From: Pontibacter flavimaris
GTDB lineage: Bacteria > Bacteroidota > Bacteroidia > Cytophagales > Hymenobacteraceae
Direction: 5' to 3'
Length of the DNA: 64,000 bases
Assembly: GCF_001907195.1 (NCBI RefSeq)
Contig: NZ_LVWA01000012.1
Span: forward strand, 1-64,000
This document shows positions 38,471 to 47,560 of the stretch, piece by piece. The translations under genes and the position numbers were made by a program. Below the pieces are notes generated by a model that searched no databases, was not told the origin of the DNA, and saw only the letters and a list, made by a program, of their open reading frames with translations. Position 1 is the first letter of the stretch, and each line of letters starts with the position of its first letter.

Positions 38471-38748
38471 TTTGATTTATACTTTGAAAGAGCCTGCTGT
38501 ACGTCGATTCCTTGATCGTGAGCAGAGTGTAGATCTCACCCTTGCCCTAGGATAACCCCTCCCCAACCCTCCCCTAAAAACAGGGGAGGGAGCTTCAGTT
38601 TATCTCTGGCGCAAGCGTCCGCTTGTGCCTTTTCAGGTATAAACTATTGCCTTTGCCTTCTTTATGGCTTAAGTGCTTTTTAAGTCTGTTGAAGCACAAA
38701 CCCACCCCTACCCCTCCAAGGAGGGGAATTTATACTTACTGTTTTCGC

Positions 38749-38819
38749 TGTCATCTCGAGCAGGGCGAGAGATCTATAAGGAATTCTAACCAAGATCTCT
38801 CCCGAAGGTCGTGATGACA
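38749..38819. repeat. TGTCAT...ATGACA inverted-repeat element, copy 1
   Basis: The 71-bp unit has ends TGTCAT and ATGACA and inner arms GAGAGATCT and AGATCTCTC. Copy 2 lies at 61799-61868. Size and inverted ends resemble a short MITE or BIME-like repeat. Confidence 0.7.
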
Positions 38820-38921
38820 AAAGCGGCGGCTATTGGAATGATACCCAATCCCTTCCTACGCAGACGATCATCATCCCCCTGCCCCCTTCAAAGGGGGACT
38901 TTGGTTCAAGCTTCGTCAGCG

Positions 38922-39167
38922 GTAGCTATCGAACTTGATCCAAGCCTTTGGGTTGAGCGCCTATGCGAGTTTTTCCGGTGACGAACGTAAATGAGGCAGC
39001 TCGAGGCACGAGGGCAGGAAAAGCTCCCAGCGCGATGCCCGAGGACGATCCCTCTCGGGCTGGAGGGAGCCAAAGCAGGAAATGCAATTATAGGCTCGTA
39101 AGACTGAGGATCAGCAGTAGCTAGCAAGTGTAGCTTAGTTCAAGCGCAAGGAAGCAGCGGCTAAGGA
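38922..39167. repeat. About 240-bp dispersed structured element, copy A
   Basis: Shares with copies B (49501-49739) and C (61877-62113) the ordered blocks TAGCTATCGAA, AGCCTTTGGGTTGAGCGCC, TTTTTCCGGTG, AGCGCGATGCCCGA and GAGGGAGCCAAAG. A tail ending GGAAGCAGCGGCTA is shared too. GCTCCC and GGGAGC flank the GC-rich centre and can pair. Confidence 0.75.
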
Positions 39168-39205
39168 AGTATAGATCAAGTATGAAAATATGGCTTACGC
39201 GGATT

Positions 39206-39330
39206 AGGAAATCCGCAGCAGCTTTGGTCCCGGACAAGGATGTCCGGAACAGCGGAAAAGCCAAAGTATAAAGTACAGCCAGGGCTATACACGTAGAGGC
39301 ACAAGCGGGCGCTTGCGCCAGGGATGCTTG
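39206..39330. repeat. Variable-stem palindromes of island 1
   Basis: It contains CGGATT-AGG-AAATCCG, CCGGACA-AGGA-TGTCCGG and GGCACAAGCGG-GCGCTTGCGCC. Each is a short hairpin with different stem sequence but similar size, separated by AAGTATA words. Confidence 0.65.
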
Positions 39331-39428
39331 AGCTATTCAAGTATAGCTCAAGCCTCCCACAACTTGCTCACAAGATCCTTCCAGGATGACAAAGGGTTAT
39401 GCTACCGTTTATACTTTGAAACCCGGAA

Positions 39429-40637
39429 TTATACTTTCTCCAGGACAACGGCATAGCCTTGCCCCACGCCTACGCACATGGTAGCCAGGGCATAGCGTTT
39501 CTGCAGGCGCTGCAGCGACAAGGCGGCGCTGTACACAATGCGCGTCCCGGACATGCCCAGCGGATGGCCCAGGGCGACGGCGCCCCCGTTTATGTTAACC
39601 CGTGCGTCATCGTCAGCCAGACCAAGTGCCCGCGTGCAGGCCAGGCTTTGTGCCGCAAACGCCTCGTTCAGTTCTATAACATCCATGTCGTCCAGGCTGA
39701 GTCCGGCTCTTTCAAGTGCTTTGCGCGTAGCCGGCACCGGCCCGATGCCCATGATGCGCGGCTCTACTCCCACCACCGCCGAGCTCACGATTCTGGCCAG
39801 GGGCTTCAGGTTATACTTCTCCACCGCCTCTCCCGACGCTACATAGGTCGCGGCTGCGCCATCGTTCAGTCCGGAGGCATTACCTGCTGTCACCGTTCCA
39901 CCCTCCTTAAAGGCAGGGCGCAGTTTCGCCAGCGTTTCCGGGGTGGTGTTCGGGCGTACAAACTCATCTTTGCTCACCACCACCGGCTCGCCCTTGCGCT
40001 GCGGTATAGTTACCGGCATGATCTCCTCGGCCAGGTTGCCGTTCTCCTGCGCCATGGCTGCCTTGCTCTGGGAATGGTAGGCAAACAGGTCCTGGTCCTC
40101 ACGCGATATCTCATACTTTTCCGCCAGGTTCTCGGCCGTAATGCCCATCGGGTCCACGCCGTATAACTCCTTCATCTTCGGGTTCACGAAGCGCCAGCCA
40201 AAACTGGAGTCCTCCATCTTCGAATCGGTACCAAAGGCTTTAGACGGCTTGGAGATCACCAGCGGGCCGCGCGTCATGTGCTCCACGCCTCCGGCGATAA
40301 ACACGTCGCCGTCACCGGCCTTGATGGCCCTGGCCGCGTGTATCATCGCCGACATGCCCGAAGAGCACAGGCGGTTCACCGTCTCGCCGGGCACCGTAAC
40401 CGGAAGGCCGGCCAGCAGCAGCGCCATGCGCGCCACATTGCGATTGTCCTCCCCAGCCTGGTTATGGCAACCCAGAATAACATCGTCAACCACTTCCTTC
40501 GGGATGTTCGGGTTGCGGTCCACCAGTTCTTTGATCACCATCGCCGCCAGATCGTCGGTGCGGACCGCCGAAAGCGCGCCGCCAAAGTTTCCGATCGGGG
40601 TTCTGATGCCGTCTATGATATAGGCTTCTTTGCTCAT
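39429..40637 (-). CDS. pcaF: 3-oxoadipyl-CoA / acetyl-CoA acyltransferase (thiolase)
   Basis: This 402-residue thiolase splits 3-oxoadipyl-CoA into succinyl-CoA and acetyl-CoA, the last step of the beta-ketoadipate pathway. The nucleophilic cysteine is in [11 protein letters not shown], and the other catalytic residues are in [19 protein letters not shown] and [29 protein letters not shown] is a typical PcaF block. The last gene of the catechol cluster, it follows pcaIJ with about 45 bp containing two TATACTT words. The substrate is assigned from context; the fold alone would allow other thiolase roles. Confidence 0.9.
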   Translation of the reverse strand: MSKEAYIIDGIRTPIGNFGGALSAVRTDDLAAMVIKELVDRNPNIPKEVVDDVILGCHNQAGEDNRNVARMALLLAGLPVTVPGETVNRLCSSGMSAMIHAARAIKAGDGDVFIAGGVEHMTRGPLVISKPSKAFGTDSKMEDSSFGWRFVNPKMKELYGVDPMGITAENLAEKYEISREDQDLFAYHSQSKAAMAQENGNLAEEIMPVTIPQRKGEPVVVSKDEFVRPNTTPETLAKLRPAFKEGGTVTAGNASGLNDGAAATYVASGEAVEKYNLKPLARIVSSAVVGVEPRIMGIGPVPATRKALERAGLSLDDMDVIELNEAFAAQSLACTRALGLADDDARVNINGGAVALGHPLGMSGTRIVYSAALSLQRLQKRYALATMCVGVGQGYAVVLEKV

Positions 40638-40682
40638 ATTTCCGTTTTTATACTTTTATACTTCGGATAGATCTTCTCCTGC

Positions 40683-42029
40683 CTATCCTAACTTCTCTGC
40701 AAATCTGGCTGTTGTCTTAGCCCTAACTTCTTCCAGCGTCGCGCCCGGCATCAGTTCGATCAGTGTCAGCTCCCCGTTTATGAACCTGAACACCGCCAGG
40801 TCGGTGATGATCAGGTCCACGGCCTGCAGTGCGGTCACTGGCAGGGTGCAGCTCGGAACGATCTTGGAGGCGCCGCTTTTGTCGGTATGTGTCATGGTGA
40901 TGATGAGCGTTTTGGCCCCCGATGCCAGGTCCATGGCACCGCCAACGCCCAGCAGCGGCTGCCCCGGCACGGCCCAGTTAGCCAGGTTGGCTTTCTCATC
41001 TACCTCCAGACCGCCCATCACCGCCACGTCCACGTGTCTGCCGCGGATCATGGCGAAGGAGTCGGCGGAGTCGAAGTAGCTGGCGCCTGGCAGCGCGGTA
41101 ACCGGAATTTTGCCGGCGTTCACGGGGTAATCCATCGCGCCGCCGCCGTCTTTCGGGGCCGGACCCACGCCCAGCATGCCGTTCTCGGTGTGCATCACTA
41201 TGCCATCCTCCGGCGTAATCAGATCGGCCACCAGGGTCGGTATGCCGATACCCAGGTTCACCACGTCGCCTCTTTTGAGTTCCTGCAAGGCACGTTTGGC
41301 CATGTTCATGCGTCTTTCGCTCACCTTTCGGGAAGAAGACACGGAAGCAGAGGAGCCCAGATCTTCCATCGTAAGCTTTGCCTCCACGAGGTAATCCACG
41401 TAAGAGCCCGGGGTGTGCACGTGCTCCGGCGCAATCTCCCCCACTGGCACGATTTCTTCCACTTCCGCTATCACGATATCGGCAGCGGTGGCCATGGCGC
41501 GGTTAAAGTTCTGCTCCGTCATGCGGTAGGTCAGGTTGCCGGCGGTGTCTGCTTTCCAGGCCCGCACGAAGGCCACGTTGCCGCGGATACCCTCCACAAA
41601 CACCTGCTCCTTCCCCTGAATCATTTTCGTCTCGCGGCCCTTGGCCAGTTCTGTTCCGGCCGATGTGGGGGTGAAGAAACCGCCAATGCCTGCCCCTCCC
41701 GCCCGAATGGCCTCGGCAAGGGTTCCCTGCGGCAGCAGTTCGTACGCCACTTTACCCTCCTGGGCAGCTTTCACCGCCTCCGGGTTGCTGGTAAAGAAAG
41801 AGCCGATCATCTTTTTGATCTGTCCGTTGCGCAGCAGTTTGCCGCCGCCAATGCCCGCCTCGCCAACATTGTTGCCGATGAAGGTCAGGTCCTTTGTTTG
41901 GGTTTCAGCCAGCGCGTGCATCAGGTGCACCGGGTTACCCGTCATTCCAAAGCCGCCCTGCAGTAGTATATCGCCATCCTTTACCAAAGCCACGGCTTCT
42001 TCAAGGGTTATCTGTGGTACCGATTTCAT
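40683..42029 (-). CDS. pcaIJ: 3-oxoadipate CoA-transferase, fused A and B subunits
   Basis: This 448-residue protein joins two subunits that are separate genes in Pseudomonas. Residues 1 to about 225 are subunit A ([32 protein letters not shown]). Residues about 235-448 are subunit B ([30 protein letters not shown]), including the catalytic glutamate in [12 protein letters not shown]. It moves CoA from succinyl-CoA to 3-oxoadipate. The linker has a Ser-rich stretch ([14 protein letters not shown]). SCOT-type acetoacetate enzymes share the fused layout, but the neighbours support 3-oxoadipate. Confidence 0.88.
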   Translation of the reverse strand: MKSVPQITLEEAVALVKDGDILLQGGFGMTGNPVHLMHALAETQTKDLTFIGNNVGEAGIGGGKLLRNGQIKKMIGSFFTSNPEAVKAAQEGKVAYELLPQGTLAEAIRAGGAGIGGFFTPTSAGTELAKGRETKMIQGKEQVFVEGIRGNVAFVRAWKADTAGNLTYRMTEQNFNRAMATAADIVIAEVEEIVPVGEIAPEHVHTPGSYVDYLVEAKLTMEDLGSSASVSSSRKVSERRMNMAKRALQELKRGDVVNLGIGIPTLVADLITPEDGIVMHTENGMLGVGPAPKDGGGAMDYPVNAGKIPVTALPGASYFDSADSFAMIRGRHVDVAVMGGLEVDEKANLANWAVPGQPLLGVGGAMDLASGAKTLIITMTHTDKSGASKIVPSCTLPVTALQAVDLIITDLAVFRFINGELTLIELMPGATLEEVRAKTTARFAEKLG

Positions 42030-42055
42030 ATGTTTATCTTGCGTATGATTTTATA

Positions 42056-42847
42056 TTAAAAGTCGCCCTTAGGCGTAGTGGCCTGCAACAGTAGTTCCGC
42101 AAACGCCTGGGGCAACTCCACGCTGGACAGGTGGTTGGCAGGAAGCTGCACGTGCCGCGAGTGGGGAATCCTGCCGGCCATAAAATCGCCGTCTGCGGGC
42201 GTGGTCACTTCGTCCTGGTTGCCGCTGATGATCAGGGTTGGGACGCTCAGCCGCTGAAGCTCCTCCCGGAAGTCGGCGTCGCGCACGGCGGTGCAGTTGG
42301 CAATATAGCCTTGCAGGGAAGTTTGCTCGAACTTCTGCAAAATTGCGCTTACTTTCCCCGGGTGCTTCTCTCTGAACGATGGGGTAAACCAGCGCTGCGC
42401 CGTGCCATCCAGTATACTTTCCAGGCCATGCTTTCGTACCTGCTCTATGCGGGCGTTCCAGCCTTCGGCAGTACCAATTTTTGCCGCTGTATTGGCAAGG
42501 ATGATCTTTTTGAACCGCTCCGAATGATGAATACCCAGCCACTGCCCGATCAGCCCGCCCATCGAAAGGCCGCAGAAGTATACTTTCCCCAGCTTTAGCT
42601 GGTCCAGCAGGTCCAGTAAGTCCTGGCCCAGCTCGGCTATACTTACCACATCTGAGTTAATGGTACTTTGCCCATGGCCGCGTGTATCATACCGCAGCAC
42701 GTTGAGGTGCTGGCTTACGATGCGGGCCACCTCGTCCCACATGGTCAGGTCCGTGCCCAGGGAGTTCGAAAACACGATCGTATCCCCGTGGCCCCTGTCC
42801 TCATAAGTATAAAAACAGTCGTTATTCGCGATTTTGATAGTTGGCAT
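42056..42847 (-). CDS. pcaD: 3-oxoadipate enol-lactonase
   Basis: This 263-residue alpha/beta hydrolase opens 3-oxoadipate enol-lactone to 3-oxoadipate. The nucleophile is the serine in FCGLSMGGLIGQ, the acid is in ISGNQDEVTTP and the histidine in PANHLSSVE. The oxyanion segment is SNSLGTDLTMWD. The gene sits between catA and pcaIJ. A terminator-like hairpin separates it from catA, so the pca genes may be read at a lower level or from their own promoter. Confidence 0.92.
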   Translation of the reverse strand: MPTIKIANNDCFYTYEDRGHGDTIVFSNSLGTDLTMWDEVARIVSQHLNVLRYDTRGHGQSTINSDVVSIAELGQDLLDLLDQLKLGKVYFCGLSMGGLIGQWLGIHHSERFKKIILANTAAKIGTAEGWNARIEQVRKHGLESILDGTAQRWFTPSFREKHPGKVSAILQKFEQTSLQGYIANCTAVRDADFREELQRLSVPTLIISGNQDEVTTPADGDFMAGRIPHSRHVQLPANHLSSVELPQAFAELLLQATTPKGDF

Positions 42848-42919
42848 ACCTTGTTGTTGCTACTTTATACTTTAGCCTTTCCCGGCTGCGCATCCAAAGT
42901 ATAACTGGCGCAGCTGAAA

Positions 42920-42959
42920 GGAGGAGGTGGGTCTATACCTTATAAACCCATCTCCCTCC
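42920..42959 (-). terminator. Hairpin between catA and pcaD
   Basis: GGAGG-AGGTGGGT pairs with ACCCATCTCCCTCC (one bulge) around an AT-rich loop, directly after the catA stop. There is only a short U-run, so it may be an attenuating structure. Confidence 0.55.
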
Positions 42960-42970
42960 GGATATGATAC

Positions 42971-43888
42971 TTAGGCGGGCCCGTGCGTGCGTTCAATCTC
43001 TGCGGAGAACACACCGGCTTTTTCCTTGTGGATCTCAAAGTCAAAATCGATAGAGGCGAACGGCTCATCGATACCGAACTTCTCTTTGGCTTCGGCTTCG
43101 GAGTAGCGCGTAATGTGCGGCACCAGTTCCTCGCGGGTGGCAAAGGCAAAGTCATCCCAGATAAGCGGGTCGCCCTCTATGTTAATCTGCGTGGTAAGTT
43201 TACGGTACCCCGGGGCTGTCACAAAAAAGTGAATGTGAGCCGGACGGCTGCCGTGGCGGCCGACGGCTTTGAGGAACTGGTCTGTTGCCCCGCCCGGCGG
43301 GCAGCTGTAGCCCACCGGCAGAATGCTCTTGAACCTGTACCTGCCTTGCTCGTCGGTGATGATGGCCCGGCGCAGGTTGTACGGCGGTTGCGACGTATCG
43401 AAAATAGAGTACATGCCCCGCAGGTTGCAATGCCATACTTCCACCTTCGCGTGTGGCACCGGCTTGCCATTCTCGTCGCGCACCTGCCCTTGCATGTACA
43501 GCCGCTCGCCACCAACTTCCGGCACGGTTTCCAGCTCGGCGTAGCCTACCGACTCCGGCGCGCCCGGCACGTAAAGTGGTCCTTCTATCGTCCGTGGCGT
43601 GCCTCCGGTTATACCGGCTCTGGCCTCGGCCTCGTCCATGCGCAGGTCCAGGAAGTGCTCCAGGCCGATACCGGCGGCAACCAGTCCCCATTCGTTGTTT
43701 TTACCGGTAAGCGTGAGCCAGTCCACGGCCTTCCAAATCTCCTCCGGCTGTATGTCCAGGTCCTCGATGGCGTAAAACAGGTCGCGGGTGAGGCGGTTCA
43801 CGATCTCTTTGATCCGCTCGTCCCCCTGGCCCTGTGCTTCTGTAGACTCTATCCTTTCGATAACGGCATCTATCTGACTTCTTTCCAT
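42971..43888 (-). CDS. catA: Catechol 1,2-dioxygenase (intradiol, Fe(III))
   Basis: This 305-residue enzyme cleaves catechol to cis,cis-muconate. The N-terminal helical linker domain (to about residue 95) precedes the catalytic domain with RTIEGPLYVPGAP and VPHAKVEVWHCNLRGMYS. The iron ligands are Tyr in LPVGYSCPPGGATDQ and His in HGSRPAHIHFFVTAPGYRKLTTQI. The combination fits CatA rather than protocatechuate 3,4-dioxygenase, which has two subunits. It lies between catC and pcaD. No ring hydroxylase that makes catechol is in the window. Confidence 0.93.
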   Translation of the reverse strand: MERSQIDAVIERIESTEAQGQGDERIKEIVNRLTRDLFYAIEDLDIQPEEIWKAVDWLTLTGKNNEWGLVAAGIGLEHFLDLRMDEAEARAGITGGTPRTIEGPLYVPGAPESVGYAELETVPEVGGERLYMQGQVRDENGKPVPHAKVEVWHCNLRGMYSIFDTSQPPYNLRRAIITDEQGRYRFKSILPVGYSCPPGGATDQFLKAVGRHGSRPAHIHFFVTAPGYRKLTTQINIEGDPLIWDDFAFATREELVPHITRYSEAEAKEKFGIDEPFASIDFDFEIHKEKAGVFSAEIERTHGPA

Positions 43889-43962
43889 GGTGGTTTCGGT
43901 TTTTAAGGTTGATATTTTGTTCGTTTTAAGATGATTGCGTGATGGCTATAGGATCGAATTCG

Positions 43963-44259
43963 CTAGTGGGCCTCTTCCTCGTTCTTCACAGAAGAATAGT
44001 GCTGGCACAGGGCCGTTACCTCTACTTCCATAAACGGGTATAGCGGCAGCGACATCAGGATATCATGCAGTTCGCCGGCGCTGTCCACGTTAAAAATGCT
44101 GATGTTGGCATACTGGCCGGCAATGCGCCAGATGTGCGTCCATTTTCCCTGCCGCTGCAACTCCTGGGAAAGGGCTTTTTCCTTGGCCTTCAGATCATCC
44201 ACATAGCTTTTATCTAAATCCAGGGGGATGTTCACTGTCATGTGCACGTGAAATATCAT
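43963..44259 (-). CDS. catC: Muconolactone delta-isomerase
   Basis: This 98-residue protein is normal size for CatC, which turns muconolactone into 3-oxoadipate enol-lactone. Family features are the start MIFHVHMTVNIP, KAKEKALSQELQRQGKWTHI, and WRIAGQYANISIFNVDS with LPLYPFMEVEVTAL. The catalytic Glu sits in the KEK segment. It starts four bases after catB, so the two are cotranscribed. Confidence 0.93.
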   Translation of the reverse strand: MIFHVHMTVNIPLDLDKSYVDDLKAKEKALSQELQRQGKWTHIWRIAGQYANISIFNVDSAGELHDILMSLPLYPFMEVEVTALCQHYSSVKNEEEAH

Positions 44260-44262
44260 AGT

Positions 44263-45384
44263 CTATCGTCGTTTATACTTTTCTACTTGATTCATATCCA
44301 GCTCAATACCCAGCCCCGGTCCCTGCGGGATTTCCAGTTTTCCGTTTCCGTAGCTTATGCGGGTTTTCACGATATCGTCGGTGAGCAGCAGCGGCCCAAA
44401 GAGTTCGGTGCCCCAGTCGAGGTTGGGGAGGGTGCTGAAAACATGGGCTGAGGCGACGGTGCCGACCGTGCCTTCGAGCATGGTGCCGCCGTACAGGCTG
44501 ATACCCGCCCCTTGCGCAATGGCAGCTTGTTTCTTTATGTTGGATAAGCCGCCAGCCTTCGAAATCTTCAGGGCAAACACGCTGCCCCCTCCGATCCTGG
44601 CCAGTTTAAAGGCATCGGAAACCGTGGCCACCGCCTCGTCGGCCATAATGGGCACGCGGAAGTATTGCGTGAGCCGGGCCAGCCCCTCGAAATTGGTCTT
44701 GACAATGGGTTGCTCGATCAGGTCGATGCCCGCGTCCTGTAGCTGCGCGATCCCCTGCTTGGCTATACTTTCTGTCCAGGCCTGGTTCACGTCCACGGTA
44801 ACTTTCACATCCGGGCCAACGGCTTCTTTTATGGCGGCCACGTGGCGCACGTCCACTTTCCAGTCGTTACGGCCTATTTTCAGCTTAAAGGTGTTGTGCC
44901 GGCCATTGGCTAGCAGCTCCTGCGCCTCCTCCACGTCTTTGGCCGTATCGCCGCTGGCCAGGGTCCAGAGCACAGGCAAAGTATGGGTAACCGCTCCGCC
45001 CAGCAGCTCGGCCACCGGCACGCCCAGGTGCTTGCCCTGTGCATCCAGCAAAGCGGTTTCGATGGCTGATTTTGCAAAATTGTTCCCTTGCACCTGGTGC
45101 TCCAGCTCCGCCATCACCGCGTTTATACTTGTGGCGGCTTTGCCTACCAGCAGGGGCGCAATGTAGGTATCGATGGTAAACTTCATCCCTTCCGGGAATT
45201 CATCGCCGTAGCTCAGGCCACCGATCGTGGTGGCCTCACCGATCCCCTCTATGCCATCGCTACAAAACAGCCGCACCAGCACCATCGTTTGCTGGCGCAT
45301 CACGGCCATCGACAAATGGTGCGGCCTGATGGTGGGCAGGTCCACGATAAGGGTTTCTATTTGCTCTATCCTCGCTCCTCTCAT
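44263..45384 (-). CDS. catB: Muconate cycloisomerase
   Basis: CatB lactonises cis,cis-muconate. The frame opens with a TTG at 45393, but the ATG at 45384 (MRGARIEQIETLIVDLPTIR) is preferred and gives 373 residues. The enolase-superfamily layout is intact: the lysine pair is in FKLKIGR, metal ligands in VTVDVNQAW, LIEQPI and MADEAVA, and the second lysine in FALKISKAGG. GTMLEGTVGT is the CatB end motif. It is the first structural gene of the catechol cluster, with a promoter and an inverted repeat in front. Confidence 0.94.
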   Translation of the reverse strand: MRGARIEQIETLIVDLPTIRPHHLSMAVMRQQTMVLVRLFCSDGIEGIGEATTIGGLSYGDEFPEGMKFTIDTYIAPLLVGKAATSINAVMAELEHQVQGNNFAKSAIETALLDAQGKHLGVPVAELLGGAVTHTLPVLWTLASGDTAKDVEEAQELLANGRHNTFKLKIGRNDWKVDVRHVAAIKEAVGPDVKVTVDVNQAWTESIAKQGIAQLQDAGIDLIEQPIVKTNFEGLARLTQYFRVPIMADEAVATVSDAFKLARIGGGSVFALKISKAGGLSNIKKQAAIAQGAGISLYGGTMLEGTVGTVASAHVFSTLPNLDWGTELFGPLLLTDDIVKTRISYGNGKLEIPQGPGLGIELDMNQVEKYKRR

Positions 45385-45412
45385 ATATAACAATACGGGC
45401 TAATCATTTAAT

Positions 45413-45451
45413 AGTGAGTAAATTATTTCATTAAGGAAGTAACCACTCACT
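45413..45451. promoter_or_regulatory. Inverted repeat AGTGAGT...ACTCACT in the catB leader
   Basis: AGTGAGT (45413-45419) and ACTCACT (45445-45451) lie between the promoter element and the catB start. This could be the operator of the nearby AraC regulator, or a leader hairpin. Confidence 0.45.
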
Positions 45452-45459
45452 TGTATAAA

Positions 45460-45467
45460 CAAATTTA
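45460..45467 (-). promoter_or_regulatory. Bacteroidota -7 promoter element of the cat operon
   Basis: On the minus strand TAAATTTG matches TAnnTTTG fully, about 76 bases before the catB ATG. The -33 TTG is not evident, which would fit a promoter that needs an activator. Confidence 0.55.
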
Positions 45468-45543
45468 GCCAGTCTCGCCTGTTCGGAGTAGGACTATCGG
45501 TTTAATAGTATGACAAATCGAACATAATGGAGGGAAATGGTGC

Positions 45544-46431
45544 TTAAGAACCCTTTACACCGATCTTCTTGCGGAAGGCCATAGGGGTCAGGCCGGTCCT
45601 TTTCCGGAAGAGCCTGGTGAAGTAGGCGGGATCGTCGAAGCCCAAAGTATAGCAGATGTCCGAAACGGTTTTCTCCACATCGGACAGGGCCAGCTGCGCC
45701 TCGGTGATAAAGTAGTCGATGATGATGTCTTTAGGGGATTTGCCGGCTATACTTCGGCATACCCGGCTCAGGTGACCGGCAGAGATGTGGAGGTGGCGGG
45801 CATATTCCTCCACGCTCATTTTGTAGGAGTGCTCTTGTTTGATTAGCTGCTGAAACCTGCGGAAGTATAGCTTGCTTGCGTTGTCGGCACCCGCCACCTG
45901 CTGCTGCGTAGTAAGGGAAAGGCGGTAGAGCTGCACCAGCAGCTGCCCTACCAGGTGCTGCAGCATCAGCAGCCTGCCCGGCAACTGCCGGTTATACTCC
46001 TGCACGCACTTCTGCAGGGTATCGAACACCTCCAGCGCACCGGAATTGCCTTCCCTCACCTCAAAGACATGTATGGCTTCCATGGCGTATACCACCTCCG
46101 CCTCGCGCTGCAGCATGTGCTCCAGCACCGTGTCCGACAGGCTGACGATCCACCCGGAGACCTCGCCCTGGTGCAAAAAGCCGTGTGCATGGTTTTTAGA
46201 GACGGTGATGATGGCAGGTCCCTGTAGGATTGTTTTGGATGCGGCGTGGTGCAGCTCTGTCGTGCCGGACGCCATCATAAACACCTGGAAAAGGTTATTG
46301 TGCGCGTGTCGCTTCACCTGCCCCTCATGCTTCCTCCCTATTTCACCGAACGGGTGCACGTTCACCAGGCCTTTCGCCAACTCAATGGAATCGGTGCCAT
46401 AAAGGCCGTTGTAGAACCGCTGGTCGGGCAT
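45544..46431 (-). CDS. AraC-family transcriptional regulator
   Basis: This 295-residue protein has an N-terminal cupin-like effector domain (HAHNNLFQVFMMASG, about residues 42-56) and two C-terminal helix-turn-helix motifs. The first is in MSVEEYARHLHISAGHLSRVCR, the second in KTVSDICYTLGFDDPAYFTRLFRKRTGLTP. It lies directly upstream of the cat operon on the same strand with a 159-bp gap, so it is the likely activator of catechol degradation. The inducer, perhaps muconate or an aromatic acid, is inferred. Confidence 0.88.
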   Translation of the reverse strand: MPDQRFYNGLYGTDSIELAKGLVNVHPFGEIGRKHEGQVKRHAHNNLFQVFMMASGTTELHHAASKTILQGPAIITVSKNHAHGFLHQGEVSGWIVSLSDTVLEHMLQREAEVVYAMEAIHVFEVREGNSGALEVFDTLQKCVQEYNRQLPGRLLMLQHLVGQLLVQLYRLSLTTQQQVAGADNASKLYFRRFQQLIKQEHSYKMSVEEYARHLHISAGHLSRVCRSIAGKSPKDIIIDYFITEAQLALSDVEKTVSDICYTLGFDDPAYFTRLFRKRTGLTPMAFRKKIGVKGS

Positions 46432-46541
46432 GCTTCAGGTGAATGCGTGGCTTATACTTGATGTGAAGATACGGAGTTGACGTGGAAGTATGGCGGCCTC
46501 ATCCATACTTTTAAACCGAGCTTAGCGCGAGGCGACGTGGC

Positions 46542-47387
46542 TTACCTCCTCTTCCTGTACGTGCGCACCGGGTAAAGGCGGAGCTCGTCCATGCTGAGCA
46601 CATAGGGGCAGCCGTGCCAGTGTAGCACGGGCAGCATCTCGGCCGGATGCTTGCTGTCGTGGGTGGGCACATACACCATGGCATTGCCGGCATAGGTAAG
46701 GTCGTGCAGGCCCAGACGCGCGGTAATATAATTCACAAAGGCCTCTTTCTCCTCGGGCGTGGAGGTAAAACCAATCTCGCTCGTGGTCAGCCCATCCGAC
46801 ACATCCTCGCGCAAATACACAATTTTAGAGTAGGTGTTGATGGAAATCTCCGGCAGGTCCAGGCGCGGCACCTCGGTCCGGGACTCGGCAATGTCCTGGA
46901 AGGCGCGCTGGCTGGTTTCGCGGTTCAGGGTGCGGGCGGCTTTCACCTCCTTCCTATCGCTGCGGAAGGGCCCGAACACCACCGTTCTGCCCAGCACGTC
47001 GGGCCTGCCGGCCGGTTGCGGCTGCGGTATGCGCTGGGGCGGCAGCTGCACGTGTACCTGCGGCTCCTGGTGGGCATCCATAATAGCCGAGAAGGTGCTC
47101 AGGAAATGGTCGGTGTGCTGCACATGAAACAGCTCCAACTCATGCCCCCGGCCGCGGGCGGACAGGTAGGTGTGGATGCGCCTTGTCTTCTCGTAAGCGG
47201 CCTGCAGCTGCTGCGCGTAGGGCGTGTTTTTATACCTGCCATACAGCTCCTGCAGCGCCACCAGCCGCTGGTTCGACTCCCGGATGTAGGGCACATCCCT
47301 GGCCTCTATACTTTCGGGACTGCCTACCACCTTTCTGTTGCCGGTAACCCCGTTCAGCCCGAAAAGGGAGCGCAAAAGCTTTATCAT
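46542..47387 (-). CDS. Unknown protein of the TelA operon
   Basis: This is a 281-residue protein without membrane segment or recognised domain. The first 90 residues are helical with many charged residues. A Pro/Gln-rich spacer follows (PPQRIPQPQPAGRP), then a C-terminal alpha/beta part with RTVVFGPFRSDRKEV and AMVYVPTHDSKHPAEMLPVL. It ends in a basic tail (YRKRR). Its ATG overlaps the TGA of the small gene upstream by 4 bp, so it belongs to the same operon as telA and may act with it. I do not recognise the family. Confidence 0.65.
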   Translation of the reverse strand: MIKLLRSLFGLNGVTGNRKVVGSPESIEARDVPYIRESNQRLVALQELYGRYKNTPYAQQLQAAYEKTRRIHTYLSARGRGHELELFHVQHTDHFLSTFSAIMDAHQEPQVHVQLPPQRIPQPQPAGRPDVLGRTVVFGPFRSDRKEVKAARTLNRETSQRAFQDIAESRTEVPRLDLPEISINTYSKIVYLREDVSDGLTTSEIGFTSTPEEKEAFVNYITARLGLHDLTYAGNAMVYVPTHDSKHPAEMLPVLHWHGCPYVLSMDELRLYPVRTYRKRR

Positions 47388-47560
47388 TTATGAAGAATCT
47401 TTTTGAGGTGCTGCGTTTCTATCTCCACCTGGATGGCGTCAGCGGCCTTGAGCTCCTCGTAGTGCGCGTCCAGCTTCTGCAGGTATAGGGCCAGCAGCGC
47501 CTCCTGCTCCTGCGTCAGCAGCTTTCCTGTATCGCCCCTGTGGTTTTTTCCGTCAGCCAT
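47384..47560 (-). CDS. 58-residue charged protein of the TelA operon
   Basis: The sequence MADGKNHRGDTGKLLTQEQE... continues with a helical EALLALYLQKLDAHYEELKA segment and ends KKILHK. It overlaps the telA stop by one base (TAATG) and the next gene by four (ATGA). These exact overlaps on both sides support real translation. A single amphipathic helix is predicted, and it may be a small adaptor. The family is unknown. Confidence 0.65.
   Translation of the reverse strand: MADGKNHRGDTGKLLTQEQEALLALYLQKLDAHYEELKAADAIQVEIETQHLKKILHK

Larger units (their letters stand above)
38471..39428. other. Repeat island 1
   Basis: About 950 bp without a gene, made of repeat modules. In order they are C-rich units (38555-38592 and 38697-38730), a reversed CAAGCG/CGCTTG palindrome near 38612-38635 and the TGTCAT element at 38749-38819. 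The 240-bp element copy A (38922-39167) follows, then variable-stem palindromes (39206-39330). AAGTATA words lie between modules. A 73-codon open frame inside copy A is not called because its frame is not kept in the other copies. Confidence 0.7.

Noticed and set aside
38906..39127. Open frames inside the 240-bp repeat (also 49504-49752)
   Set aside because: Parts of two translations look alike because the DNA is repeated, but the third copy does not keep the frame, so coding is unlikely.
40887..41966. 359-codon plus-strand open frame opposite pcaIJ
   Set aside because: Antisense shadow of a clear CoA-transferase; composition is His/Gly/Arg-rich without motifs.
42983..43906. 307-codon plus-strand open frame opposite catA
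   Set aside because: Antisense shadow; catA is complete with all iron-ligand motifs.
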